Source: Symsagittifera roscoffensis (taxonomy: Eukaryota; Xenacoelomorpha; Acoela; Convolutidae). Taken from it: a DNA stretch of 60,000 bases. This document shows, piece by piece, positions 9,766 through 20,840 of the stretch. Location of the stretch: contig NC_087062.1 in assembly GCF_963678635.1 (NCBI RefSeq), positions 49,140,552 through 49,200,551 on the forward strand. Reading direction: 5' to 3'. The position numbers and the translations under genes are program-made. Under the pieces are notes generated by a model that did not search any database, was not told the DNA's origin, and worked only from the letters and a program-made list of their open reading frames with translations. How positions within the stretch are numbered: position 1 is the stretch's first letter; every line of letters begins with the position of its first letter.

Positions 9766-11150
9766 TAGTTCTCTCTGATAGAGTTGCGGTAACACTATCG
9801 CGTTATACTTGTATAGGACTCTAACTTCCTCTCTTCTTTTGCAAGCCACAATCCCGTCCTTGTTCAAATATAACCTCCCTTCCTTCTGCATGAAGTACTG
9901 TCTCAGGATGCGATAACTATCTTCCTCAAGGTCCCCTTTATCTGGAGAACCATTCTCGATCCACCTTTTCAGGTTGCTTGTCATGCGATCATTTCTCTGC
10001 GCCCTTAGAAGATCCGAGAGTCTGTATCTCGCCTTCAAGTACGTCTTCATGACCCTCATCTGACTATTCAGCTCATTAGGCTGGTGTGTGTCATCTTCCA
10101 TCTTAACGCACCAAATCTTCGCCAACGGCTGTGTTTCTTGTTTAAACGGCCGAAGATTAGTCCTGACTACCTCTTTCTGCGGCAACAGACTTATCGAACG
10201 TTTCGATACCGCTATTGTCTCCAAGTCATCCGCTGCGTTGTCAAAGACTCTTTCGCTTGGTATAAGGTAGCGATCACTGTCAGGATCCTGGTACACCTCT
10301 CGGTCCAGATCCCTTGCCCGAGTTTCCACCAATAGTGTGTGGATCGCTAGTTCGGACAAATCTGATCCCGAGCTCGAGTTCCTGTCTGAATAGGTGTCCA
10401 TTCCTGAGTTTCGGGAATCGTCATCCGTCGAAGAGGTTGTGCTGGAGACTGCACGCCCCTCCAGATCATGTCTGTGCCTTCTTCGCATCCATCTGAACTC
10501 CACGGACAAAACCTTGTTATCTAGGTCCTGTTTCTCATCAGGAATTTTCTCGTCTATCTCAGACTCCCCGGAAAAACTTTCTGTTCCCGGGTTTTGATCT
10601 TGTGATCGCTGGTTTTTCTCATCATTCGTCTCCCCGGACAAATAGTCTTGCAGCAGGTTTTGTTCTACCTTTTCACCTTCCTTATCCTGGTCCACAAAAG
10701 TGACGGTTTTCTTTCGCTTGCTGCTCCCCTGTTCTTTCTGTCCGTAAGAAGTACTGGTTAAAATCTCGTGGGTTATTGAGGATACTAGTTGCTGAACTAT
10801 TGTCCTACAATCCCTCTCGTTCTCTGCGTGCTGTCGTCTAGACGGCATGATCTTCACCTTCTCCCTGACTGTTAGCGACTGACTGCTGCTGTCCAATCGG
10901 GGTCATCTCTGGTCAGTTCTCTTTCTAACAATCCACCCAGCATCCGCATCACTTGCGGTGTGACCTGCACCGTTTTATCCAATAATGAGAGACTGTTTAT
11001 GTTCATGCGATAGAGTTCTTGCTGGACCAGATTCGAGCGCAGCAACAGATCCAAGGGGACCGGGTCCTCCTTGGATAGGATCTTTATCTCGGCTGCTTTC
11101 TCCACCGGTAACTCAGGATGCCCTGGAATTGGATGTCCAGACATATCCAA
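9763..11150 (-). pseudogene. Pol linker between RNase H and integrase
   Basis: About 450 residues between RNase H and the integrase zinc finger, in two frames (11150-10872 and 10896-9763). The middle is charged and Ser/Asp/Glu-rich (SSTTSSTDDDSRNSGMDTYS). The end, from LKARYRLSDLLRAQ on, is ordered and kept in element 2 (24900-25074). Gypsy elements usually have a much shorter link here. No domain recognised. The frame changes near 10880 and 11190 are probably decay. Confidence 0.7.
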
Positions 11151-11158
11151 CCATCTCG

Positions 11159-12418
11159 TTAAGGGAAGCGCTTCATATGTTTCTTTGTCCAGAAACGAGA
11201 ATCCCTCCTTTTTTCCGCCTGATTGGCCTGCTTCTGCTCCAATCTTCCATAGAACTCAGTTTTCTTGCTGAGGCTGTCAGCATTCTGGTGTTTATCACGC
11301 ATCCTATGTTCGATTATCATATGGTAGCCATCCAATCTTACTATCCATCTACCAATATAACTCTGATCCATCGAGTAGGTTTTCAACCAGGATAACGCTC
11401 TGTTGTCCACGGGTAACTTAAAGGGAGCGCTCCCCAAGTATGCACGGTACTTTTCCACGAAAGTGACTACTGCAAACATTTCTGCTTTTGGTGCGCCATA
11501 CTTTTTCTCCGTGTCACTCAAGACCTTGCTGCCGTATGCAATGGGATGGAGAACCGTTCTTCCGTTCCACTCTTGCTCTTGATGCAATATTCCTGAGATG
11601 GCTACTACCGATGCGTCTGTGTCAAGAACATACATGCCCTTTTCTGTAGGCATGCCTAGCACTGGCGCTTCGCACAGTTCCCGCTTTATGTTCTCGAAAG
11701 CAACCTGTGCCTCATCGTTTTATTCGAACTTTTTCCCCTTGTTGCGCATCAGCTTCTGCATCGGATACACCTTGTCCGCATATCCTTTTATGAATTCCCG
11801 GTAGTAATTGGCAAACCCTAGGAAGCTCAGGAGCTGTGTGTCCGTTCTGGGGGCTTTCCATGTCAACACTGCTTCCACTGCTTCCGGGTCCGGCCTCACA
11901 CCATGCCAATCCACCATTCTTCCCAGGTACTTAATCAAATCCCTAAGGATTTCACATTTCGATGGTTTGCACTTCAATCCTGCTCTTTTCATGCATCCAA
12001 AGACCTCATCGAGCCTATCAATGTGGTCTTCCAGGGTCGGTGTCGCTATGACTACGTCATCCACGTAACACATCACGAGATTCCCGTACTTCTTGGTCAC
12101 TCTCGTCAAAGCCTGAGCCATCAGTCTTTGAAAAGTGGCCGTTGCCTTGCACAAGCCGAAGGGCATCCTCTTCCACTGGTACAATCCCAATTCGCACGCG
12201 AATCCGGTTTTATCTCTGTCCTTCTTCCGCAGAGGGACCTGCCAGAAGGCAGAACCTAAGTCCAATGTGGTGAAGAACTTGGCATCACCAAGCTTAGATA
12301 GGCTCTCGTCTATTCGCGGTATCGGGTACGCATCTTTTATCGTTACCGCTTTCAAGTAACGAAAGTCGCAACAAAATCTCAGCTGCCCCCTTTCTTTTTC
12401 GCCATTACTACCCCGCAA
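11159..12418 (-). pseudogene. Reverse transcriptase and RNase H of element 1
   Basis: RT copies the element RNA into DNA, and RNase H removes the RNA. RT motifs in order: CDFRYLKAVTIKDAYPIPR, TTLDLGSAFWQVPL, MPFGLCKATATFQRLM and the catalytic YVDD at about 12068-12054. RNase H starts YVLDTDASVVAIS at about 11640 and includes KYGAPKAEMFAVV and NADSLSK. An in-frame TAA at 11722-11720 splits the two. The junction with the upstream reading lies in a run of five G at about 12386-12390; six would keep the frame, which suggests a 1-bp deletion. Confidence 0.92.
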
Positions 12419-14862
12419 GCCCGTGGCGGTTTCGAGGGTTCTATCATGTCGTATTCAAGCAAAATTTCTATTTCCGCTCGGCACGCTTCCGATTTGTGTG
12501 GCGTCATTCGCCTTGCACCTTCCCTTTGGGGAACGGCGCCCTCTTCTAGTTCGATTTCGTGTTCGACGAAATTACAGCAACCTATATCCGCCTTATGTTT
12601 TGAAAATACATCTGCGTTCCGATTTAGGAGGTCCCGCAATTTTTCGAAATCTCCCTCACCTATTTTCCCTTTTAAATGTTCTATCTCTGGCAAAACCGGT
12701 TTGTCAGATTCTAGTTCATATGACGAGGGGCGTTCTGGAAAATTCGAGCAGCTTGATAAGCCGTCGTCCGTTTCGGATGTCATTGAAAACAATTTATGAA
12801 TAGATTTTAATTCATTAACCCTCTTTAAAATTTTATCTTTATTGGCATGATAAGGACAGTCTTTCACACTATATTTCTTCAAGTTTTGTGTCTCCTCATA
12901 GTCGGTCCTCATCGGTAAAGCGTAAACAAGCTTCTTTCCACGCTGGATTGAAACCGTGATGTCCAGTTTGTTCAATAACACACTGACACACAGTCCGTTT
13001 CGCGTTACCGAGAAGCTCCGACCTAAAATCACCGAACTCTGACTATTTGGATTCGGTACTAAGCAAACCTGTTTACTATCACTTAACGAATTCAAATTTC
13101 TCATTCTAAAAATTGCCACCACAGCTTGTCCTGGCTGTAGTTTTACCTTTCTATCTAAAAAAATCGGTACCTTGTTTTCGTATGTTATTATCCTATTAAT
13201 TGGTCTCTTAACATACTTCCAGTCCGGGTTTCTAATCCGTATCAGACCGTTGTTCAAGTCAATCATCACGTCAAAATTCCTGACAAAATCTCTGCCCAAG
13301 ATGAATTGGTCGGCGTCGTCCAAATTCTCTACCACCAGGAAGCTCATCCAAAGATCCCGTCCTCCCATGTGGAGTACCGTTATTGGTGTTCTTCCGGCTA
13401 CGTAAATAGCTCCTCGATTGGCGGCGGCCAGTCGGAGATTTGTTGGAATTAGATCTTCCCGCGTGCAGCCCATTCTTTCCCAAGTTTTTATCGGCATCAC
13501 ACTCACTACCGCTCCTGTGTCCAGAAGCCCTGTGACTCCGATTTTTGTTCCGTTGGTGTCGAGCAGATGTGCGGTCACATCTGCTTCATACCCAATGTGT
13601 ACTGCGTCTTGTTCCATCATGGCGTCATGGCCTATCCTGCGGACTTTGAGCTCCTCCTCACCCAAATAGATCTGCCCCATTTGGTCATCATCTGTTGTTA
13701 CATAAGTCCTGGTGTAGATACTGATTCCATCCACGTTCAGCATCACTTGATACGGCCCATAGACCTCTAGGTAGCGTCCATGAAGTTTCTTCATGCGAGG
13801 GCCACCCGTCGTTAGTAGTGCTCGCACAGCTCTCGACTCGGTGCGTGGCTCCACCTGCCTCAGATAATCTGCATATGTGTCCAAATGCATCAAGGTGAAC
13901 TCGGATGGTTCACTCAGATTTCTGATCACCTGGTGGCCAGCCACTGAGATTATCGACTGTATCTTGCTTCCTTGCGGCACCAAGCCGAACCTCTGACCGG
14001 AGATCACATTAAGTTTCATGCTCAAACTGCTTGGTGCTTTAGTCTCCTCGAACTCCGTTGCTTCGAAGGTATTCAGTTGCTCCTGAAGTTTCTCATTCTC
14101 CAGTTCAAGTTTCACTTTTTGTTCGATCTCTTTCGTCACCAGTTCCTGCTGCACTCTATTTAGAGCATCCCTCGCGGCTGCCCTATAATCGATCTTGAAG
14201 TCATCAGCCGCAGTTGCTGGTTCCGGTTCACGTGTCTCCTCTGTTACCGCTTGCATTTTCTTTGCCGCCAGCTCTTGAGGCTTATCCTTTATGCGTGCCT
14301 CCACTTCACTCAAAAGGCGAGCCTTGCTGGCTTTCACTCCTGACAAAGCTTCTTCATGTCTTGGATGCTTGATGTCTGCCACTGCATCCCAGAATTGCGG
14401 ATAATCTGATTTAAAATGACCTTCCAAGTTGCAATAGAAACACCTCGGGCCGAATTTCGCAATTACTCTTTTCATGAAATCATCATGGTCCAATGCTGAC
14501 GCATCTTCGTCCTCGAGGCTAAAGCCTATTGCTTTCATGCCTTGTTTGTAAGTTGGGCATGCTGACACATGATGGTCCGTTGAACTGCAATTGGCACAAG
14601 AGCGTCTCTTGTCCATATCATCCCTCGGTTTGTACCAATTGTTCCCTTGGTTTGCTGGTCCGTTGTTAAAATTGCCATAATTGTTCTTGTAGTATCCAGA
14701 TCTCGAAGGAGGTTTCAACAAAAGATACTCTTTTGACTTGAGCCTCAACTCCTCTGGTGTTGGCGCATTGGTTGATAGTGGTGTGTAATGCGTTGCTAGC
14801 ATCGTTCGAAGTTCATCATTCTTCACACCATCGATGAATTTTGAGGCTACGGCCAGGTTCAT
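12379..14862 (-). pseudogene. Nucleocapsid and aspartic protease of element 1
   Basis: Continues the gag frame after one TGA. It starts with the end of the capsid region, then a good zinc knuckle CANCSSTDHHVSAC (CX2CX4HX4C) and a second, CFYCNLEGHFKSDY, in which the last Cys is Tyr. A helical, charged stretch follows, then a retropepsin with the catalytic TGLLDTGAVVSVMP near 13520 and ILGRDFVRNFDVMIDL, which frees the mature proteins. It ends with the start of RT (RACGVVMAKKK) where the frame is lost. Confidence 0.88.
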
Positions 14863-14865
14863 CCT

Positions 14866-16988
14866 TCAGTTTGACTCATCCGGTTGGCTGCGTCTTCTCA
14901 GCATTTCCAAGTCATCGAGAAACTTGTCTATCGTTTCATCTTCTCGTTGCCTCCGTTTCTCGAACCGCATCATCGCTTGGTGCCCCTGCACCCCTGATCC
15001 GAAACGGTTTAACAAGATTTCGAAGATTTTCTCAGTTGTGTCACGCTGATTTTGCTTCTTGGCCATGACACAGTTCAGGGCTGTCCCTTCCAAGTTGGTG
15101 GTGAGCACACTGCATTCCTGTCTCTCCGACAAGTCCTCTTCCTCGAAATGCAGCTTCATTACCTCTATCCAGGTATCAATACAGCCATCAGATTCATCTT
15201 TATAGCATCTTGGTTTCTTAAAGACTCTTCTGGACTTCTCACTGCGTTCATTGGTTCTGGATAACCTTGTAAGGAATGTCTCCAAAGACCTGTTTAGGGG
15301 TTCAAATGCTGTGGCCATTGCCGTAGCATCCCTTGGGTTTCCCGCCTGAGTGTCCTCACACCTTGTCAAAGGCTCTGTATGCGGTGCATCCCTGCAATCC
15401 GAATCGCCGTGAGTGTTTCCCGCTTGGCCCACATGACTCCTCCTAGGGCTTGCATGCTCCCTGTTACCGGAATCACTTCTCCCAGTCGCATGTGTGCCTT
15501 GCGTTGGTCGTTCGTTAGAGGTCTGTCTGTTCCCCGTTGAACTTGTTCTACTGTTCGGGCCCCATGTTCCATTACCCTTTGTGGCATAGCCTGACGAACT
15601 GCCCCTGCCTCTAGTGGATCCATACGTCTTCCTCTTTTGATGTTCATTGAAGTTCACCCTCGGCTCCCTGCTGGGACCTCCCGAGTTCGGTTCTCCTTCT
15701 TTTGGTCCACTCTTGCTGCTTAGTAGCCCGTCCAACCTATCCATGATAGCCTGAGTTTGCCTCTCCATCATCGCGTCTATCTTTGTGTCAAGATTCCCAA
15801 GAGACTGCTCTTGCTGCACTCTTAACTTCTCCATATCGTCTCTTAAGCGTAACTCTCGCTGTTCCGCTTCTCTTGTCATTCGCGACAAGTTCTTCGCCAT
15901 ATGCTCGTCCGTTCTTTCTTTCAAGCGTTTTTCGCTCCTGCCAACTTCTTGTCTATTGCGGTTTATTTCTTCCCGCAGACTTTCTCTTTCAATGTGAACT
16001 GCCCTTTCTAGTTCACTCATTCTTATGGACATCTGTTCATTTTGTTCTCCTAAACTGTCCACTATGTTGTTTAAGGCTTCTTCTAGTGCTGCCCCGTTAT
16101 CCACGAGGGGCGCCACTAGTGGCGGTGTAACCCTATCGGTGCCAGGTAGCTTCGTGCTGGTCGAGATCCGGGCCTTGACTGTCTGCCTCGACGTCTTTTC
16201 ATTATCCACCTCAGGATCCGCCAAGGACTTGCCTAGCCCTCTGTTTTTACTCTCTCCAGTTTGCGGCTCTGAATTTGTCATAATCGCGAAGCCTCTCGAC
16301 TGGCCCGGTGTGTTTGCCTCTTTGCTTATTGTTGTCACCACACCAAATTTGTCCATGGTTCCAGTCTCTCTTCCGACATATGCCTCATTCTCCTGGGTCG
16401 AACTATGGAGGCTGACTTGAGACCCAAAGTCCCCTTGCTCTTCTTCGTCCTCCTCCTCCTGGGATTCACCTTCATTTCCTGCGCCCCCTCCCATGGTGAA
16501 TGGAAAGATGTTTCCTAAGGTGTTCCTCATTCTTTCTGAGAACGATGATGACGTTGTTTGTTTATCAGTTCCGCCTGCCATCATAGTGTTGTCTGTTGGA
16601 GATCTTCTAGTTGCCGCTATTTCAGTTGAGATGTCGGACAGTTCCGACATCTCCTCTCGATCCAATGTCCCGGTGGAAGTGGCAAAATCATGGCCTTGTT
16701 CTACCAGAGTAGATTCACTCGCCAGCCTTCTGCCTCTCCCTTCCATTCCTGGTTGTCGTTCATGGCATGGTCCGTATTGACCTCCACTTCTAACAGTTCT
16801 TTTCGCTCTTCTGAGGTCTTCTGACTCCTTGTTTCAACCATTTTGCCTGAAACCGTCTCCCCTTTGTCGGTCCGGGCTCGTTTGATCCAATCCACAAAAG
16901 GATCGGTCATCGTTTTTCTTTGCTTTTCAGGTATGAATTTCCTAGAGCTATCACCTCGTTTCGGTATCCTTGACTTGTCTAGACTCAT
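14866..16988 (-). pseudogene. Gag (N-terminal and capsid part) of element 1
   Basis: Gag forms the particle that packages the RNA. The likely start is the ATG at 16988. A frameshift near 16740 moves the reading to the frame that is open to 14866. The first half is low-complexity and charged. A long coiled coil with many Glu/Arg lies at about 16030-15740 (QNEQMSIRMSELERAVHIER onward). The end has the retrotransposon capsid signature (DGCIDTWIEVMKLHFEEEDL, then RFGSGVQGHQAMMRFE). The TGA at 14868-14866 falls inside the capsid domain, in the same frame as the sequence beyond it, so it is more likely a disabling mutation than a programmed stop. Confidence 0.85.
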
Positions 16989-17697
16989 TCTCTATTTGTC
17001 ACTTCTTAATGCCTATACACTTAATTTGATTGCTGGTGACCTTATAGTTTTATTACCAATAATAATGACACAACACAATAAATTTCACAAGATTCTATAA
17101 AATAGTGACCACGAATCCTTGTATGTTATCAGAGTACAGTTTGTATAAAATTTATTCAGACTAACCGATTATCGGTCGTAAAACTAGCACAATATGATGT
17201 TATCAGTCAATTTAAAAGATAGTGTACTCACTACCCAATCAAGCACAGTTTATGTAGATTTTAAATCAAGAACAAAAATTATATATATATAATGACAGAA
17301 CATGAATGCCTCTATGAAAAAAAAAACGTATGTGTAATGTACTTTTAGTCGTTCGCAGTACAATAGTCGAACTCATCTTTTAAAGAAAAAGCTTTCCCTG
17401 CTCGGTGCTGCACCAAACAGACAAAACTTTGAAGGCAGTAATTTTCTCAAGTGGGCGTCTATTGCACCCACCGAGTACTGTGTTACCTATCTGCCTTCGG
17501 ACTGCCCGAGCTAGACCTACTAAAATCCTCAGGGCAGTCACTTTTCACAAAAACGTATTATGTTACAATCCACACCAATGAATCCCGCTCTTTTTAGTTT
17601 AGACTTAGTGTCGCGAATATCCGAGTTCGGACATGTTTTGTTTTGGTCTGGTTCTTATTGAAAGGCAAGTTACCAGTGCAGTCACTGATTCCTGGCC
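16989..17697 (-). other. 5' leader of element 1
   Basis: Untranslated region between the 5' LTR and gag. Shared with element 2 (24467-24900) at its two ends. It contains a 13-bp odd palindrome ACCGATAATCGGT (minus strand, about 17165-17178) and a run of TA repeats near 17281-17290. No convincing primer-binding site starting TGG directly follows the LTR; a TGGTAACTTGCC lies about 17 bases in. No gene seen. Confidence 0.55.
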
Positions 17698-20577
17698 TGT
17701 CTGCTAATAACCTAATACCTCTCACTTTAGTCTTTCTTCCGTCTACCTAAGTCCTTTAATAAAATAATACCCCTCAGGATTGGCACAAATAGGACCCTTC
17801 CGGACTAACAAAATCTAGACCCCTCCGGATTGGGACCCCTCTGATTTAGTTAATATAAGAACCCTCCGGATTTGGACCCCTCCGAATCAGCAACTATAAG
17901 ACCCCTCCGGATTCGGACCCCTCCTAATTTGAAAAAAAATTTTAACCCCTCCGGATTGGGAGCCCTCCGGTTTTGTAAAAGTAGCTTTTCGGAGATATCC
18001 TTCTTTCAACCTATACCCCTCCGGATACGTTTTCCGATGCTATTTTGCTTTTTAGATTAACTAGGAAGGGTATGTAATGTTTTCCTAGACCCTTCCGGAT
18101 TGAAGTTAAGCCTCTTATTTGACAATTCACGCTAACGGTGAAGGGTCTTATCGCTCGCCTAACTTCGGCTCGATTAAGGTTTTGCTGTGCCTTTAGTTAC
18201 TATATTTTTTTTTTAATTCCGTTCTTTTCGACCTAAAAATTATTGATCCGAGCTTAGAAGGCCTATACTCTTCTACTTCAATGCAAAAGACCCGATCTAA
18301 AACGCTTTAGTTGAAAGAATTTGCGAAAAACTATGCTACCTGTACCCCTCCGGATTGATGAATCCACCAAATCAAACACGTTAAGTTCGATTTCTCTGCA
18401 ATCCGGAAGGCTTTCGGGTAGCAGGTTTTAAAACTCGTAGATTCACTAGTGGACGTTGTCCGAACAACTATTTTTACTGTTCTAACTCAAAAATTTCAAA
18501 AAATTTTCTGAATTTATAGTGTTTCGTTTTCTCAAAAATCACGAAAAGTTGGTTTTTTGTTCCAAAATAGTTCCAACCACTTCCGAACTAAACTTAACCG
18601 GTTCTATCTATTGTAGTAGTGCAGTTACGATGTAACACACTAATTTAGCGCTTTTTTCCGTTTCAAAATACATCGAAATCTCAAAAATCGCGACTTGTGG
18701 GGGGATCAAAATATCGCTATTTTGACCCTAAAAACCGGTCTGCTTTCTGTGTTTTTCACTGAAAAACGGTATAAGAGTATTAATATAGGCTATATTAGTA
18801 ATAATATTAGTAATACTATACCCCTCTGGGTTTGTTTAATATCCGAATTAAGGTGCTTAACTCGGATATTCGCAGTTCGGTGAAGGGTCACTACAGTGCA
18901 GCACTGTCGAGCCCCCCACAGATTACTATCTTAATTTTTGTACCAAAAGGGATACAAAACTTGTTAACGATACCCAACAGTCGATTGTTGTTGTCGTTGA
19001 GCCCCTTCTTCCTTCTTGTTGCTCCTTGTACTGCTTGCCGGATCAGTCTTCTCCCAAGACCATTCCGAATTGAGCGCAAATCAGCTGACCCTTCCGGATT
19101 GAGCGCAATTTATCATTAACGTGCTTAAATGCTCAAATAACCCTACAGTACAAGCCTCACAAACGGGCTACAAATTGATTGTAACGATCCTGACTGATAT
19201 AAATGCCTGTAACAACAATATATCTATCAACAACAAACGGGAGGGTCGGATCACATCTTGTCTGGGGGGATAATTTCTACTGATTTTTTACTTTTTTACT
19301 GTTTTTGGTTTTTTCGGTTATTTTTTATGTTTTTTGTTTTTTTTTTGGGTACTATACTACTTTTTGTTTGGTTTTATATATATCTTTAAGTGTTTTTGGT
19401 CACAAACTTTTCAGGGAACGAGGGAATGGCCGATCCCCTCACCCTTCCTGATTCGTGAATTTTCGGTCTTAACTAGGTTAAAAAGCTACTCACGGTAATC
19501 CGGAAGGCTTCCACGTTCCGAACTACCCTTCCGCCCCGGCGGTTTAGGCCTATTAAGGGCGTTAATGTGAGCATCCGCTCGGCGCGGAGTGCTCGTTATC
19601 GGTTCTGCCGGTCATGATGTTAAAAAAGAATAACACCCAGGAGCGCCATAAAAACATCTATGTAACATTCGCCCGGAAGATACATATCAACGGAGAACAA
19701 AACTAAGTTCTAAGACGACTGGCTAACACCTAAACAGAGCTTTTCACCGTCTCTACCAAGCCAGTACTTTCGGTGGTCTTTTCTAACATCGGGTCGACAA
19801 AAAACGTTACTGCTTTCGGCTTCGGTCAAAACACTCAAATTAACTTAATTACATGCAGAAATAGTGAGCTCATGGCTGGGTCTCAGTATCCCCAGACCAC
19901 GAGGTCACTCCTAAAAACAGGGCTATTACTATTTATTGAATTATTATTGTTTTTGTTCAGTAGATAAAAATCATCATCTCCATCGAAGATGGATCAACCC
20001 TTTCCCCCAACTCCTAGCTTTTCATCCTTTTCAAAATGAATCCAGATGTTAATTAAATTCAATTCAGGACATGACAGGAAGCCAAAAGTTTATAAAAAAT
20101 GATAAAAGTCTCAGTCCCGAAACCCTTCCGGATTCTTGAATCCACTGAATCAAGCACATCAAACTTGATTTCTCCGTAACCCGGAAGGCCGTCTTCCACC
20201 CTTCACCGTTATTCGCAACGGCCTTGCAACTATTGTAGCGACACAATAGTTGCAACTCGGAACGTTCTCTGTTAACTCCGTGATTCGTTGTCGTTTCTTA
20301 ATCACTATTTCCGTTCTTCTCGCAATCGCAACTAATGTTGTTTTGTTTCTTTTTAGCTCTTCCTTCAAAATGGCCATTTCTGACGTTTCTCAGAAATGTT
20401 ACGTCATCATTTCGAAAATATAAAATTTCAAAATACCAGATTATCTTGACCTCCACCGTTCTACTAATCATCCGAATAACGTCGTTAATCCTTCAAAATC
20501 ACTAACTCGGAAGGTCCGCTGCTAAAAATTCTTAAACTGCAGAGATTGCATTTTGTCCATTCTGGTCGAATGTCACA
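17698..20577 (-). repeat. 5' LTR of element 1
   Basis: About 2.9 kb. On the minus strand it starts TGTGACATTCGACC at 20577 and ends in AGCAGACA at 17698; this end is inferred from where LTR-B stops at 44433. Inside are the AATCCGGAGGGG-type repeats (complement at 17770-18030), hairpin modules, a conserved GC-rich core (19513-19690), and the perfect hairpin at 20224-20255. Expected to drive transcription and polyadenylation. No TATA box or poly-A signal could be fixed. No gene supported. Confidence 0.85.
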
Positions 20578-20840
20578 AAATGCATAACTTCAAAACTCCG
20601 ACTGTGCCCAAAAACTTATTTGTTTCTCTTATAAAATAAGTGAGAAGAATTTTGAGATTTTGGAGTTTCTGTTTTGGAAACTAAGGAGTAACCGCTTCTG
20701 CAGGTAAAACAGAGAAGATTCCCAAAAATGGGTATCGCGATTGAAAACTTAAACTGAGAATTGGCCCGGTTTCCGAAAACGGTCAAAGTTTCAAAACTTT
20801 CACTTATTTGAAGGCCATAACTTTTTTTCAACTAAACTGT
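20578..20840. other. Spacer between the two head-to-head elements
   Basis: 263 bp between the two TGTGACATTCG starts. It differs from both LTRs and has no long open frame worth calling. It is the only candidate for older flanking sequence between the two insertions. Contains AAAGTTTCAAAACTTT, a small inverted repeat. Confidence 0.6.

Larger units (their letters stand above)
1..20577 (-). mobile_element. Giant LTR retrotransposon, element 1 (partial 3' LTR)
   Basis: A minus-strand Ty3/gypsy-type element. Its 5' LTR lies at 17698-20577, its internal region at 1381-17697, and its 3' LTR runs from 1380 to the left edge, so the true end is outside the window. Positions 1-1380 repeat 19513-20577, apart from a 301-bp duplication. 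Reading from the 5' end it carries gag, protease, RT, RNase H, linker, integrase, a macro-like tail, the SGNH ORF2, part of ORF3 and the C-terminal part of ORF5. About 4.0 kb present in element 2 (the rest of ORF3, ORF4 and the start of ORF5) is missing here, with the junction at 4838-4840. Several stops and frameshifts show that it is not autonomous as it stands. The Ty3/gypsy class follows from the order RT, RNase H, integrase. Confidence 0.85.

Noticed and set aside
17641-17697. Primer-binding site TGGTAACTTGCC
   Set aside because: It lies about 17 bases after the inferred LTR end and I cannot match it to a known tRNA 3' end. Left unassigned.
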